Shown here one piece after another: positions 14,788 to 25,819 of a stretch of DNA of 64,000 bases. The notes below the pieces were generated by a model. It had not been told where the DNA came from. It saw only the letters and a program-made list of their open reading frames with translations, and did no database searches. Origin of the DNA: Spirochaetota bacterium (lineage in GTDB: Bacteria; Spirochaetota; Spirochaetia; Treponematales; Treponemataceae); assembly GCA_023393015.1 (NCBI GenBank), contig JAEWMY010000051.1, forward strand, positions 46,893 through 110,892, given 5' to 3'. The position numbers were made by a program, and so were the translations under genes. Position 1 is the stretch's first letter. Each line of letters starts with the position of its first letter.

Positions 14788-16235
14788 AACGATCAAGCGC
14801 TTCGTTGGCGATTATCGCAATTCTTCTAGCGATCGTGCCGGTCGTCGGCGTTTGGGGCGTTTGGGAAGGTAACGCCGGCATCGCGGCGGTCTCGGAATTC
14901 CCCGGCTCGGGTCTGTACGCGAAAAGCGACATGTTTCCCCGGAACACCATCGTGGAAATCGAGAACCTGGAGACGGGCAACTCCGTTCGCGCGGTAATAA
15001 CAGGTTCGTCGGGTGTGGCCGGTCTCGTCGCGGTGTTGTCGCCGGAAACGGCCTCCGCGTTGAACATACGCAAAGGATCTGTGAGCCGAGTTCGCATACG
15101 CATTCCCGTTCCCGTAGGGGAAACGCCCGCCGAAGGGTTGATTGCTTCCGGTTCCGGCGTTTCGTCGAGGGATCCTGACGTAAATCCGAAAGAGGCGGTG
15201 CGTACTTCTCGAACAGGCGACCCCACGGTGCCGCTATCCGAAATCGTTGAGCCGAAAGGCGAACGAATGATACCCGCGGATTCCCTGCGAAAAGGCGAGC
15301 CGGTCGAGGGTTCCATGCCGGCCGAAACCCTTCCCGTCGTTGCCGTCGCCGAAACGGAAAGCGCGGTCGCGGAAAGCGAGCCTGTGGTGGCGGAAACCGA
15401 ACCCGCGGTCGCCGAAACGGAAAGCGCGGTCGCGGAAAGCGGGCCCGTCGTAGCGGAAACCGAACCCGCGGTCGCCGAAACGGAAAGCGCGATTGCTGAT
15501 AGCGAACCCGTCGTAGCGGAGGCAGAGACCGCGGTCGCGGAAAGCGATACGCTCGTGGGGGAAGTCGAACCTGCAGTCGCCGAGCCGACCGCCACCGTAT
15601 CCGAGCCCGCCCCGACGGCAGACGTTCCGGCCGAATCCGCTCCCAGCGAATATGTGCTTTCGGAACCAGCTCCGGTGTACGAAGAGGAGCCGTCCCTTGT
15701 CGTTCAGGATGATGCCGTCGACTCCCGAATAGATCTCGTGCCCGCCGAGCCGAACCCGCCGGTAACCACGGCGGACTCCCCGCTCGTCGGTCCCGCCATC
15801 GTGGTCGTTCCCGAGACCCCCGTTGAAACGCCCGTGTCGGAGAAAGCTCCGCTGACGGAACCGGTCGCGGAGTCTGTCGCGGAACCGGTAATTGAATCGG
15901 TCGCCGAACCGTACCCGGAGATCACAACCGAACCGACACGCGCGAAAGAACCAAGTTCCGCGATAACGAGCATCGGCGACTATGAAGGTTTGCCGTTCGT
16001 GACGTCCTTGCAACGCGGCGGCTACTACGTCCAGATCGCGACCTATAGGGACCCGCAAAACGCGCGGAAGGTCATTGGCGACCATTCAAGAAAATACCCG
16101 ATCGCCATCGAGCGAACGGGTATCGATACGCTCAAGATTATCGTCGGACCCGTCAAAAAGGACGAATGCGGCGCCGTACTTGAGCGCTTCAAGGGTTTCG
16201 GTTTCAAGGACGCCTTCGTGCGCAGGGGAAAATAA
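14784..16235 (+). CDS. RlpA-like double-psi barrel / repeat stalk / SPOR-domain envelope protein
   Basis: A 483-residue envelope protein. Residues about 8-27 form a single hydrophobic segment (anchor or signal). Residues about 40-108 resemble the RlpA double-psi beta-barrel (GLYAKSDMFPRNTIVEIENL, later LSPETASALNIRKGSVSRV). A Glu/Ala/Val/Pro-rich stalk follows, with a 21-residue unit repeated about three and a half times from residue 189. The C-terminus (about 408-483) is a SPOR domain, GGYYVQIATYRDPQNA to GFKDAFVR, which in other bacteria binds denuded peptidoglycan at division sites. A role in septal cell-wall remodelling is inferred. The catalytic Asp and His of lytic RlpA are not evident. 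The downstream lipid kinase begins 5 bp later. Confidence 0.82.
   Translation: MKRSSASLAIIAILLAIVPVVGVWGVWEGNAGIAAVSEFPGSGLYAKSDMFPRNTIVEIENLETGNSVRAVITGSSGVAGLVAVLSPETASALNIRKGSVSRVRIRIPVPVGETPAEGLIASGSGVSSRDPDVNPKEAVRTSRTGDPTVPLSEIVEPKGERMIPADSLRKGEPVEGSMPAETLPVVAVAETESAVAESEPVVAETEPAVAETESAVAESGPVVAETEPAVAETESAIADSEPVVAEAETAVAESDTLVGEVEPAVAEPTATVSEPAPTADVPAESAPSEYVLSEPAPVYEEEPSLVVQDDAVDSRIDLVPAEPNPPVTTADSPLVGPAIVVVPETPVETPVSEKAPLTEPVAESVAEPVIESVAEPYPEITTEPTRAKEPSSAITSIGDYEGLPFVTSLQRGGYYVQIATYRDPQNARKVIGDHSRKYPIAIERTGIDTLKIIVGPVKKDECGAVLERFKGFGFKDAFVRRGK
15348..15590 (+). repeat. 63-bp in-frame tandem repeats (stalk of SPOR protein)
   Basis: Units at 15348-15410, 15411-15473 and 15474-15536, plus a diverged partial copy to about 15590. 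Each encodes 21 residues built on AETESAVAES and VVAETEPAV. The first two units are almost identical, which suggests recent slippage or unequal exchange. Confidence 0.9.
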
Positions 16236-16240
16236 CCAAC

Positions 16241-17311
16241 GTGGAATACCTAGACGGAATCGTCTTTCTCGCGAGCCGTTCCGGGCTTTTCAGGAACAAA
16301 CGGTTGACCGTGCGGATGATCGCGAATCCCGCGGCCGGAGGCTTTACCCGGAAGAAAAGCGCTGAAAGAAACCGACGCCATCTGGAAGAGGCCGTTGAGC
16401 GTGTCAAGGACCGTCCCGTGGTAACGCTATCCTGTTCTGGCACCATTCAGTATACCGAATCGGCCCGTCACGCGAGCGAGCTTATGGCGGTGATACTCGC
16501 GCGGGCGAAGGCCGCAGGCCCGTCGGACGAGATCTTTCTCGTGCTGACGGCGGGCGGTGACGGAACGAGCCTCGAGGTTCAGGAAGAATTGGCGCGCGAG
16601 ATTCTCGAGGAGGGAAACGCCTCGTTGGCCGAACGTGTAGTACTGGTGCGGCTTCCGTTCGGCACGGGCAACGACGGTTCTGACGGGAGGACTCTCGACG
16701 AAACCCTCAGGCTTTTCACCGATGACGCGCGCGTGGAACGTCAAAGCGCGATCCGCGTATTCAGCGAGCGGGAGCCCGGCCGCGTATGGTACTCTTTCAA
16801 CATCGCGAGCGTCGGTATAGACGCGTTCATAACGCACATGACGAATCGGGTCAAGCGTTTCTTTCCCGGTGACTTCTACAAGATATGGGTTGATCTCGCC
16901 TGCCTCTTTTACGACCGTATCTACAAGGTCGGAAGGATGGATGTGGTCGCGAAGGACTCTTCGGGCGGCACCGTCCTTTCACACTCAGACGCGATGCTCC
17001 TGTACGCGATGGGGGTATCGGGACACAGGACGTACGGATCGAACCAGAAGATACTGCCGGACGAGAATAACGTATGCGGCCTCAGGAACATGTCTCTTTT
17101 CAGGAAGCTTTCGCTCAAGTCCTTTTTCAAGACGGGCGCGCATAAGGGACAGCCGGAAACGATGCTGTACACGGCGGACCGGATCGAGTTGCGCTACGCG
17201 GAAAGGATGCTCGTTCAGCTTGACGGCGAGACGCACTTCCTCTTACCGGGAGATTTTCCCCTCGTAATGGAGAGGACTAAACCGTTTATTCCGGTACTTC
17301 GGAGGAAATGA
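16241..17311 (+). CDS. Diacylglycerol kinase catalytic-domain (DAGK/LCB5) lipid kinase
   Basis: ATP-dependent lipid kinase of the DgkB/YegS/LCB5 superfamily, 356 residues. The nucleotide-binding GGDGTS is near residues 105-110. A second family motif, PFGTGNDGSDG, is near 142-152. The N-terminal segment RMIANPAAGG matches the NP.AGG signature. The C-terminal beta-sandwich ends with LVQLDGETHFL. The substrate could be diacylglycerol or another lipid alcohol. The start is a GTG at 16241, five bases after the SPOR-gene stop, with an AGGGGAA site upstream. A terminator follows, closing the three-gene operon. Confidence 0.88.
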   Translation: MEYLDGIVFLASRSGLFRNKRLTVRMIANPAAGGFTRKKSAERNRRHLEEAVERVKDRPVVTLSCSGTIQYTESARHASELMAVILARAKAAGPSDEIFLVLTAGGDGTSLEVQEELAREILEEGNASLAERVVLVRLPFGTGNDGSDGRTLDETLRLFTDDARVERQSAIRVFSEREPGRVWYSFNIASVGIDAFITHMTNRVKRFFPGDFYKIWVDLACLFYDRIYKVGRMDVVAKDSSGGTVLSHSDAMLLYAMGVSGHRTYGSNQKILPDENNVCGLRNMSLFRKLSLKSFFKTGAHKGQPETMLYTADRIELRYAERMLVQLDGETHFLLPGDFPLVMERTKPFIPVLRRK

Positions 17312-17315
17312 AAAA

Positions 17316-17344
17316 GAACGCCCGGAAAGGGCGATCTTTTTTTT
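17316..17344. terminator. Bidirectional terminator between lipid kinase and secA
   Basis: CGCCC (17319-17323), loop GGAAA, GGGCG (17329-17333), followed on the plus strand by a run of nine T (17336-17344). On the minus strand the hairpin is followed by a shorter T-rich stretch that could end secA transcripts. Confidence 0.75.
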
Positions 17345-17358
17345 AATCACGTAATGTC

Positions 17359-20112
<2,754 letters not shown>

Positions 20113-20118
20113 TGATCC

Positions 20119-20169
20119 ATACTACTAAATGTCATCGGAGTTGACAAGCGATCAAATGAATTCTACCTT
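20119..20169. promoter_or_regulatory. Divergent secA / lipoprotein promoters sharing one -35 region
   Basis: Minus strand: TTGTCA (20142-20147), 17-base spacer, TAGTAT (20119-20124), six bases to the secA ATG, so +1 is on the start codon. Plus strand: TTGACA (20141-20146), 17-base spacer, TACCTT (20164-20169), +1 near 20176 and a GGAGG site before 20187. The two -35 hexamers overlap by five bases, so both promoters cannot be occupied at once. Confidence 0.75.
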
Positions 20170-20186
20170 GATACGCGGAGGAACGC

Positions 20187-21428
20187 ATGAAAACCCGTTC
20201 GCGCCCGACCCGTTCGTTCGGCTTTGCCGTACTGCTCTTTTCGTTGGGCATCATACTCGTGACGTCTTCGTGCGGCACCCGCGTTACGACGCAGGTAGAA
20301 AGGGAGAAACTCTTTTCCCTCTCGTACGGCCGCTTTGAGGACGAGATAGACCTCTTTCGACTCGATACCTCGACGACCGGACCCGATACGCAGGTTTTCA
20401 TGAGGGACGGGATGTTTTACATCTCGAATTCGGGCTCGAAGAAAATCCTTCAGCTTACCTCCTTCGGCGACCTGCTTTCCGTATATTACAACCCGGACGA
20501 CAATCCCGTACCGTCATACGCGATAGGACGCGACGGCACGGCCGGCGAGGCTACCCGGAAGGCGACCGCCTATCCCTTCGTTCACCCCGTTTTCCTGACG
20601 GTTGACTCCGCGAAACGCCTCAGCGTCGTCGACCAGATTCCCCAGGAGCGGTATGAGTACGATAACGACGAGCAGGTGCTCCTTCGCGACGTGGTGCTCA
20701 GGTTCGGTTCGGACAGCAGGTTCCTCGATTATCTCGGCCAGGAGGGTCCGGGCGGGACTCCGTTTCCGCCCGTTTCGGGGATTTTCTCCAATTCCCGCGG
20801 AGAAACCATCGTAACCGCCCGCACGCAGTCGGGCGCGCGGGTGTTCTGGTTTGACGCTGACGGAAACCTTCTGTACCGCGTTCCGATTCAGTACCGGAGC
20901 CTTCCGGGCCCGTTTACCGGTTCGGACGTGGTCTACTCATCGCTCGAAAAGGTCGTTCCCGATCCCGACTCGGCGAAGCTGTACCTGAAAATCGACTACT
21001 ATGCCGAGGAGATCGACAAGGATACGGGAGCGGCGGCGGGAATCGCCTATAACCGCAGTTGTCTCTATCCGTTTGACATCCAGTCTGGCACCTATGAGGA
21101 AAAGATCGACGTGCCCGCCTACGAGGGCGTGGACAAGGACGGGCAGGGTACCATTACCTTCAAAAAGCCGTACGAGTTCCTGGGGATCACCTCGAGCGGT
21201 TGGGCGTTCCTCATTTCCCCCGACAAGTCCGGATACGCCCTCGAAATCCTCGACGTCAAGTCCCGAAGGATCCACAAGCGGACCCTGTCGGTCAGCCAGG
21301 ACGAACTGGCGTATAACGCCCTGATGCTCTCCCCGGACGGAATCGTTTCCGCTTTGCTCGCGACGCCGTGGAACGCCTCGATAGTCTGGTGGCGCACGGA
21401 TAGCCTTATCGGGGAGATCCGACGATGA
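20187..21428 (+). CDS. LIC_12708-family lipoprotein (beta-propeller-like)
   Basis: A 413-residue exported lipoprotein. The signal peptide ends in a spirochaetal lipobox, VTSSC, with the lipidated Cys at residue 29. The mature protein has repeated strand-turn segments with short aromatic/Asp patterns (for example FWFDADGNLLY) that suggest a beta-propeller. It resembles, from memory, the spirochaete family named after Leptospira LIC_12708; the function of that family is not known to me. It has its own promoter and GGAGG site, and overlaps the next gene by 4 bp. Surface or periplasmic location is inferred from the lipobox. Confidence 0.82.
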   Translation: MKTRSRPTRSFGFAVLLFSLGIILVTSSCGTRVTTQVEREKLFSLSYGRFEDEIDLFRLDTSTTGPDTQVFMRDGMFYISNSGSKKILQLTSFGDLLSVYYNPDDNPVPSYAIGRDGTAGEATRKATAYPFVHPVFLTVDSAKRLSVVDQIPQERYEYDNDEQVLLRDVVLRFGSDSRFLDYLGQEGPGGTPFPPVSGIFSNSRGETIVTARTQSGARVFWFDADGNLLYRVPIQYRSLPGPFTGSDVVYSSLEKVVPDPDSAKLYLKIDYYAEEIDKDTGAAAGIAYNRSCLYPFDIQSGTYEEKIDVPAYEGVDKDGQGTITFKKPYEFLGITSSGWAFLISPDKSGYALEILDVKSRRIHKRTLSVSQDELAYNALMLSPDGIVSALLATPWNASIVWWRTDSLIGEIRR

Positions 21429-21994
21429 GCGACCGGGACGGGGACGGGGGAATCCTTCCGCACGATGACGGACAACCGGTAGATAAAACGGTATTCCATT
21501 ACGATCGGGAACGTCGCCTGCAACGGGCTCCGGAATCGGTCAAGCGCATGCATGAGGAAGGCTATACGCCCAATAAGGGTTTCATCAAGGGCTTGACCGC
21601 GAACGCCGGGCTGAAAAGCATCTTCGTTACCATTATCATCCTGTCCGTTACGGCCGTCGCGCTAACCCTCTTCGGGGGACAAAGCGGAAGGGTATCGGTC
21701 GGCGGGCTCGAGGTTCGCCTTCGAGCCTTCCCGTACGGGGACGCCGTGTACGTTTCGGTTCTGGTGCCGGAAAACGCGGCGTTCGCCGGTCGGGTAGTAC
21801 CGGTATCCGCCACGCTTCGCGGCCTGGACAAACACGGGGCTACCGTGTCCGATAAGGAGTTGGCGGGGGTATATACCGGCTCCGAGCTTCTGTTGCGCGG
21901 GATACTGCCCGATCACGATACGGAACGCGTACTCGCTCTCGTGTATCTTGGTGAATCATCCGGAAACGCGGCGGTATCAGTTGACCGTGAGTGA
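21425..21994 (+). CDS. Single-pass membrane protein of unknown function
   Basis: A 189-residue protein with a hydrophilic, acidic N-terminal part (about 1-60), one transmembrane helix near residues 65-82 (SIFVTIIILSVTAVALTLF) and a periplasmic beta-rich domain of about 105 residues. The topology looks like a type II membrane protein. The start overlaps the lipoprotein stop in ATGA, so translation is coupled and the two proteins may act together. No family recognised. The end of the gene contains the promoter for the next gene. Confidence 0.75.
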   Translation: MSDRDGDGGILPHDDGQPVDKTVFHYDRERRLQRAPESVKRMHEEGYTPNKGFIKGLTANAGLKSIFVTIIILSVTAVALTLFGGQSGRVSVGGLEVRLRAFPYGDAVYVSVLVPENAAFAGRVVPVSATLRGLDKHGATVSDKELAGVYTGSELLLRGILPDHDTERVLALVYLGESSGNAAVSVDRE

Positions 21995-22009
21995 ACTTTT
22001 TACTATTCT
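21981..22009 (+). promoter_or_regulatory. Promoter before the 135-residue membrane protein gene
   Basis: TTGACC (21981-21986) and TATTCT (22004-22009) with a 17-base spacer. The predicted +1 near 22016 is just before an AGGAG site and the ATG at 22029. Confidence 0.5.
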
Positions 22010-22028
22010 TAGCTAGCAGGAGAACGAA

Positions 22029-22436
22029 ATGTTGCAGTTTTATTTCCTATCGATCCTTCTCAACGCGGTAACCGGGGTGATTTTGCTGTATTCCGAAACG
22101 GACGATTCCTCATCGGAGGTGCGGTTACCTTCCATTGCGTTTGATGAGACTTTCAGGCTCGTACTGGGAATTCTGACTGCCGTTACCGGTTTTTTCAAAC
22201 TCCTTACCGCGATCCGCGGCGACTTGCCGGTTATAGGCGACCTTGTTCCGGCCGTCGCGGGCCTGGCGGGCGGTTTCGCCCTTCTCTACGAGTTCTACCG
22301 GGGTCGTTCGACACTCGACGAAACGCGTCTTCCGGCGGTTTTGCTTCAGGTAGTATCCGCCAAACGCTATGTCGGCATCTTCGCGCTGATCGCGTCCGTC
22401 GCGCATTTTCTCTTTCCGACGGTGATCTTCCTTTAA
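22029..22436 (+). CDS. Small polytopic membrane protein, function unknown
   Basis: 135 residues with about four hydrophobic segments (near 2-20, 45-60, 70-90 and 115-133), so an inner-membrane protein. There are no charged pore or catalytic motifs I can name. An AGCAGGAGAA ribosome site precedes the ATG by 7 bases. The Nudix gene begins 9 bases after the stop, so they are likely co-transcribed. Possible homologues exist in other treponemes, but I cannot assign a family by eye. Confidence 0.75.
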   Translation: MLQFYFLSILLNAVTGVILLYSETDDSSSEVRLPSIAFDETFRLVLGILTAVTGFFKLLTAIRGDLPVIGDLVPAVAGLAGGFALLYEFYRGRSTLDETRLPAVLLQVVSAKRYVGIFALIASVAHFLFPTVIFL

Positions 22437-22445
22437 AAGGGCTCG

Positions 22446-22847
22446 ATGAAACGCTCCATTGCCGGCATAGTAGAGCGCAACGGCTCTTTTCTCGTCGGGT
22501 TACGGTTGCCCACGGGAGAAATGGGCGGACGTTGGGAATTCCCCGGCGGCAAGGTAGACCAGGGAGAGCGCCCCGAAGAGAGCCTGGTTCGCGAGTTTCG
22601 CGAGGAGATGGGCGTCGACGTCGTTCCCGGCAGGGATATCGCGACGGTGAGATTCGAAAACCGCAACGGACCCGTCGAGCTTACGGCGTACGAGGTGACG
22701 ATGCGCGAGGATACTCCCGCCTACTTGACCGAGCACGAACGGGTAGAGTGGATAACCCTCGACGAGGTCGAGCGCCGTTCGTTCGTCGATTCGGACTTGC
22801 TGCTCGTTCCGTATCTCAGAACATGGTATGACAATGGGCGGACGTGA
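22446..22847 (+). CDS. Nudix hydrolase, MutT/8-oxo-dGTPase type
   Basis: Hydrolyses nucleoside diphosphate-X compounds. The 133 residues match MutT-type sanitation enzymes that remove 8-oxo-dGTP. The Nudix box is complete, beginning GKVDQGERPEESL and ending REFREEMGV (about residues 37-59), with the metal-binding Glu pair in REEMG. WEFPGGK just before the box is typical for MutT/NUDT15-like enzymes. The exact substrate is not proven. The 3' end overlaps the SH3-like lipoprotein gene by 20 bp in another frame. Confidence 0.88.
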   Translation: MKRSIAGIVERNGSFLVGLRLPTGEMGGRWEFPGGKVDQGERPEESLVREFREEMGVDVVPGRDIATVRFENRNGPVELTAYEVTMREDTPAYLTEHERVEWITLDEVERRSFVDSDLLLVPYLRTWYDNGRT

Positions 22848-23235
22848 CGTACGTTTGCGCGGAACGGTGGCGGTATGCGTGGCGTGCCTCGCGCTATTCT
22901 CCGTTTCCTGCAAGAACAAGGAATCGATTTCCGGTTTAACCCTGCCACCTTCAACGAGAATCTCCACGGAAGGACGATTCGCCCTCGTGAGCGACCCGTA
23001 CGTATCCTTGCGCGACATACCCGGTCCGTCGGGAATCACCGTAGCCCATGCCAGACGGGGCGACATCCTGCGGGTGAAGGGGAATCGGCTGATACGGGAC
23101 GGGCAAACCGTGACCCTGTGGCTTGATCTCGGGCAGGGTTGGGTTGTCGATTCCTCCGTTTTGCTCTACTCGAACGAATCCCGAGCGGTACACGCGTCCC
23201 GGCTTATCGAGTCTGATTCCCGACAGGAGCGGTAA
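22828..23235 (+). CDS. Small lipoprotein, possible SH3-like domain
   Basis: A 135-residue protein with a signal peptide ending LFSVSC (Cys at residue 28), a spirochaetal lipobox. The mature part contains FALVSDPYVSLRDIPGPSG and later LDLGQGWVVDSSVLLY, which resembles the strand pattern of bacterial SH3 domains that bind cell wall; this is a weak, by-eye match. It overlaps the Nudix gene at its start and runs 32 bp into the convergent rlmN gene at its end, so the two transcripts are complementary there. Confidence 0.75.
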   Translation: MTMGGRDVRLRGTVAVCVACLALFSVSCKNKESISGLTLPPSTRISTEGRFALVSDPYVSLRDIPGPSGITVAHARRGDILRVKGNRLIRDGQTVTLWLDLGQGWVVDSSVLLYSNESRAVHASRLIESDSRQER

Positions 23236-24259
23236 CTGACGCACCGAGTTGTCCGCAAGCGCCGCCGATTGTCCGCCCTCGTTTCATTCTGAGCGTCGCG
23301 TTCAGCCCCAGACGCTCGAGCGAGCGCAAAAACGATTCGGTTTCCCGGGATGACGGGCTTTCGAAGGGAAGGTCGGGGATCGGGTTCCACGGTATGAGGT
23401 TGACGTGAACGTTCAAACCTTCCGCGAAGTCGGCTATGCGTCGAGCTTCCTCGTCCGAGGTGTTTACCCCGGCCATCAGCGCGGCCTCCAGCGTTACCCG
23501 ATTGCCCGTCGCGTCGCAATAGTACCGAATCGCGTCGCGAAGGGCCGGCAGCGGGTTCGCTCTCGTTACCGGCATGAGCCGTTCGCGAAGTTCGGGATCG
23601 GCTGTCGTCAGCGATACTGCCAGTCGTATGTCCGGGCCTTCGTCAGCCAGCGACCGGATACCCTCCACGACGCCCGCGGTGGAAACCGTGATGCGTCTTC
23701 GCGAAAGGCCCCGTCCCTTAGGGTCCGTAAGGATTGCCACCGTCTTTCGGATCGAGCCGAGGTTCAGCATCGGCTCTCCCATACCCATGAATACGATGTT
23801 GTCGAGACGGCCGACAGAATCCTCCAGATGATAGAATTGCTCGACTATTTCTCCCGCGTCCAGATCGCGGGAATACCCGATTCTTCCCGTCTGACAAAAG
23901 GCGCACGCCATCGGACAGCCGACTTGCGAGGACACGCACGCGGTCTTCCTGGATTCAGAGTCGGTCAACAGTACGGTTTCAACCGCGTTTCCGTCGCCGA
24001 GGGATATTTGCAGTTTGACGGTTCCGTCGGGGTCACGCAACTCGCGGGAAACGGAAGTCGAAAAGATCGGGACGCCGCGCGAAAGTTCATCCCTGAGGCC
24101 CGCGGGAAGGTTGGTCATGTCGGCGAACGAGCGCGCGCCGTCGGATATCCAGCGGTAAATCTGACGCGCGCGAAAGGGTTTGTCGAGTCGCAGTACGCCG
24201 GCTATCTCTTCCGGCGTCATGCCGGAAAGGGAGCGCGGTCCGTTCATGAGGTCGCCCAT
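23204..24259 (-). CDS. rlmN: Dual-specificity 23S rRNA/tRNA A2503/A37 methyltransferase RlmN
   Basis: Radical-SAM enzyme that makes 2-methyladenosine in 23S rRNA and some tRNAs. With the ATG at 24259 it has 351 residues, the family size. The radical-SAM cluster motif CPMACAFC is near residue 120. Downstream are VFMGMGEPMLN and GRGLSRRRITVSTAG. The C-terminal GGACGQL contains the second catalytic Cys. A second ATG four codons in (24247) is an alternative start. The gene starts five bases after the TPR-gene stop and is the last gene of a minus-strand operon. Confidence 0.95.
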   Translation of the reverse strand: MGDLMNGPRSLSGMTPEEIAGVLRLDKPFRARQIYRWISDGARSFADMTNLPAGLRDELSRGVPIFSTSVSRELRDPDGTVKLQISLGDGNAVETVLLTDSESRKTACVSSQVGCPMACAFCQTGRIGYSRDLDAGEIVEQFYHLEDSVGRLDNIVFMGMGEPMLNLGSIRKTVAILTDPKGRGLSRRRITVSTAGVVEGIRSLADEGPDIRLAVSLTTADPELRERLMPVTRANPLPALRDAIRYYCDATGNRVTLEAALMAGVNTSDEEARRIADFAEGLNVHVNLIPWNPIPDLPFESPSSRETESFLRSLERLGLNATLRMKRGRTIGGACGQLGASVTAPVGNQTR

Positions 24260-24264
24260 GCCCG

Positions 24265-25407
24265 TCAGGCGCGAATCTTGTCCAGCATCTCGGAAACGAG
24301 CTGATTCCGTATGCCGAGTTTCTGGAAGTCCTGCAGAACCGTTACGGCCTGTTGGCGGTCGCCCTTGTTGAAAAAGCACTCGGCGAGCTCTATGTACAGG
24401 CGGAAGTTCTTGGGATCCGACTGGATGAGGCGTTGGAGGCTCGTGGCCGCCTCGTCGTACCTTCCCTTCACCTTGCTGATCATGGCGAGACCGAGAACCG
24501 CGTATACGTCGAACTCTATGTCGAGCGCGCGCTGATAGTACCGTTGGGCCTCGTCGTAATCTCCCATGTTGCGGTAGGCGTCGCCGGCGCGCGTCAGTAT
24601 CACCTTGTTGTTCGGATCCTTCTCGAGAATCCGGTTCCAGTACTCTACCGAGCGGAACTGCTGGTTCATGCCGCGGTAGCAGTCGGCGAGCCCGAAGAGG
24701 GCGTAGAAGTTGTCCTCGTCCATGCGAAGCGCCCGCTGGAAATAGTAGATTCCCTGCTCGAACGTTTTCAGCTTGCGGTGACAGTTTCCGATGGAGGTAA
24801 GCACGCGAATGTCGACGGAGTCTTCGTTGAGATCGAGCATTTTCTGCCAATAATAGAGGGCGTCCCGGTATTCCTTGAAATCGTAATGAAGGTGTCCGAG
24901 CCCGATGAGGGCGTACGGATTGTTGTCCTCCATGTCGAGAACGCGCAAATACAGGATTTTGGACTGCTTGAAGTCCCGTATCTTCCGGTACGCGTCGGCT
25001 ACCCGCGTCAGTACCGTGATGTTCCTGTCGTCGTGCTGAAGGTACTGTTCCCAGATCTCGATCGCCTTGTTGTACTGGTTCAGCGCCTTGTAACAGTCGG
25101 CGAGGCCGAACAGGGCGTAATTGTTTCCGGGATGATGGGTGAGGCACGTGGTGTAATACTCAACGGCCTCGCGGAAGTGATTTCTCTTTCTCGCCGCGTC
25201 TCCCAGTCCGACAAGGGCGTAGTTATTCTGTTCTTCGAGGGCGAGTATCTTCTTGAAGGCGTTTTCCGCCTCGTCTATGCGATTGTCCTTCAGCAGGAGA
25301 TATCCGTTCTTGGATTGCTCGGCGATCTCGTTGAATCTTTTTTCTTCTTCGGTGGTGCCCGCGGTCGGTTCCGGCATGGGCGGCATATCGTTCAATACAT
25401 CAGCCAT
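24265..25407 (-). CDS. Tetratricopeptide-repeat protein of a spirochaetal type
   Basis: 380 residues made of about nine consecutive TPR units from residue 35 on, each showing the 34-residue A/G/Y/P pattern (for example NNYALFGLADCYKALNQYNK). No signal peptide or membrane helix, so cytoplasmic. TPR arrays bind partner proteins; the partner is unknown. From memory, T. pallidum has a similar TPR protein (TP0095), but this was not checked. It lies between a 112-residue protein and rlmN in one transcript. Confidence 0.9.
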   Translation of the reverse strand: MADVLNDMPPMPEPTAGTTEEEKRFNEIAEQSKNGYLLLKDNRIDEAENAFKKILALEEQNNYALVGLGDAARKRNHFREAVEYYTTCLTHHPGNNYALFGLADCYKALNQYNKAIEIWEQYLQHDDRNITVLTRVADAYRKIRDFKQSKILYLRVLDMEDNNPYALIGLGHLHYDFKEYRDALYYWQKMLDLNEDSVDIRVLTSIGNCHRKLKTFEQGIYYFQRALRMDEDNFYALFGLADCYRGMNQQFRSVEYWNRILEKDPNNKVILTRAGDAYRNMGDYDEAQRYYQRALDIEFDVYAVLGLAMISKVKGRYDEAATSLQRLIQSDPKNFRLYIELAECFFNKGDRQQAVTVLQDFQKLGIRNQLVSEMLDKIRA

Positions 25408-25418
25408 ATTTTACCTCT

Positions 25419-25757
25419 TTATGAATCCGTCAACATCGTTCCGATGAGGGCGGCTACGTCTTCCACAATTTTTTCTGTCTTTCGACGGTTGTGCGCGAGC
25501 CAGTACAGCTTCAAGGCTTCGATTACGCGACCTTTATCCGCGTACACGTCTCCTACCCTCGATAAACCATCGGAATACCCGGTAGTAACGAATATTTTCC
25601 GCGCGGTTTCGATATCTCCCGCGTTAAAAAGCTCGTTTCCCTTGCGATTGAGCGCGGCTTTCTTGTCCGTTGCGATGTTCGAAACGGGAAGATCCGCGCT
25701 TTTTATCAAACCTTGGCCGGTAAACCGGTTAAATTCGTCCAAAGATCTGGATTTCAA
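25419..25757 (-). CDS. Small conserved-looking cytoplasmic protein, function unknown
   Basis: 112 residues if the TTG at 25757 is the start. The middle part, beginning NRKGNELFNAGDIETARKIF, looks like one degenerate TPR-type helix pair, and the rest is helical. A GTG at 25823 that overlaps the rsmD stop would give 134 residues. The TTG is preferred because a good promoter (-10 at 25774-25779) would place +1 near 25767, downstream of that GTG, and an AGGGA site lies 6 bases before the TTG. It is followed 11 bp later by the TPR gene. Confidence 0.7.
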   Translation of the reverse strand: MKSRSLDEFNRFTGQGLIKSADLPVSNIATDKKAALNRKGNELFNAGDIETARKIFVTTGYSDGLSRVGDVYADKGRVIEALKLYWLAHNRRKTEKIVEDVAALIGTMLTDS

Positions 25758-25773
25758 GTCATTCCCTGAACTT

Positions 25774-25802
25774 ATAATAAGTAATTTAATCCCGTGTTGC
25801 AA
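25774..25802 (-). promoter_or_regulatory. Promoter of the TPR-rlmN part of the operon
   Basis: TTGCAA (25797-25802) and TATTAT (25774-25779) on the minus strand, 17-base spacer. It lies between rsmD and the 112-residue gene and predicts +1 about 10 bases before the TTG start. Confidence 0.6.
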
Positions 25803-25819
25803 GCGGAATGTCCAAAAAA

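Noticed and set aside
15348..15590. Possible CRISPR array
   Set aside because: Repeats are 63 bp, contiguous, in frame and protein-coding; there are no spacers and no cas genes.
24260..25147. Upstream extension of the rlmN reading frame
   Set aside because: It runs antiparallel in frame shift through the TPR gene on the same strand; RlmN family members start at 24259 or 24247.
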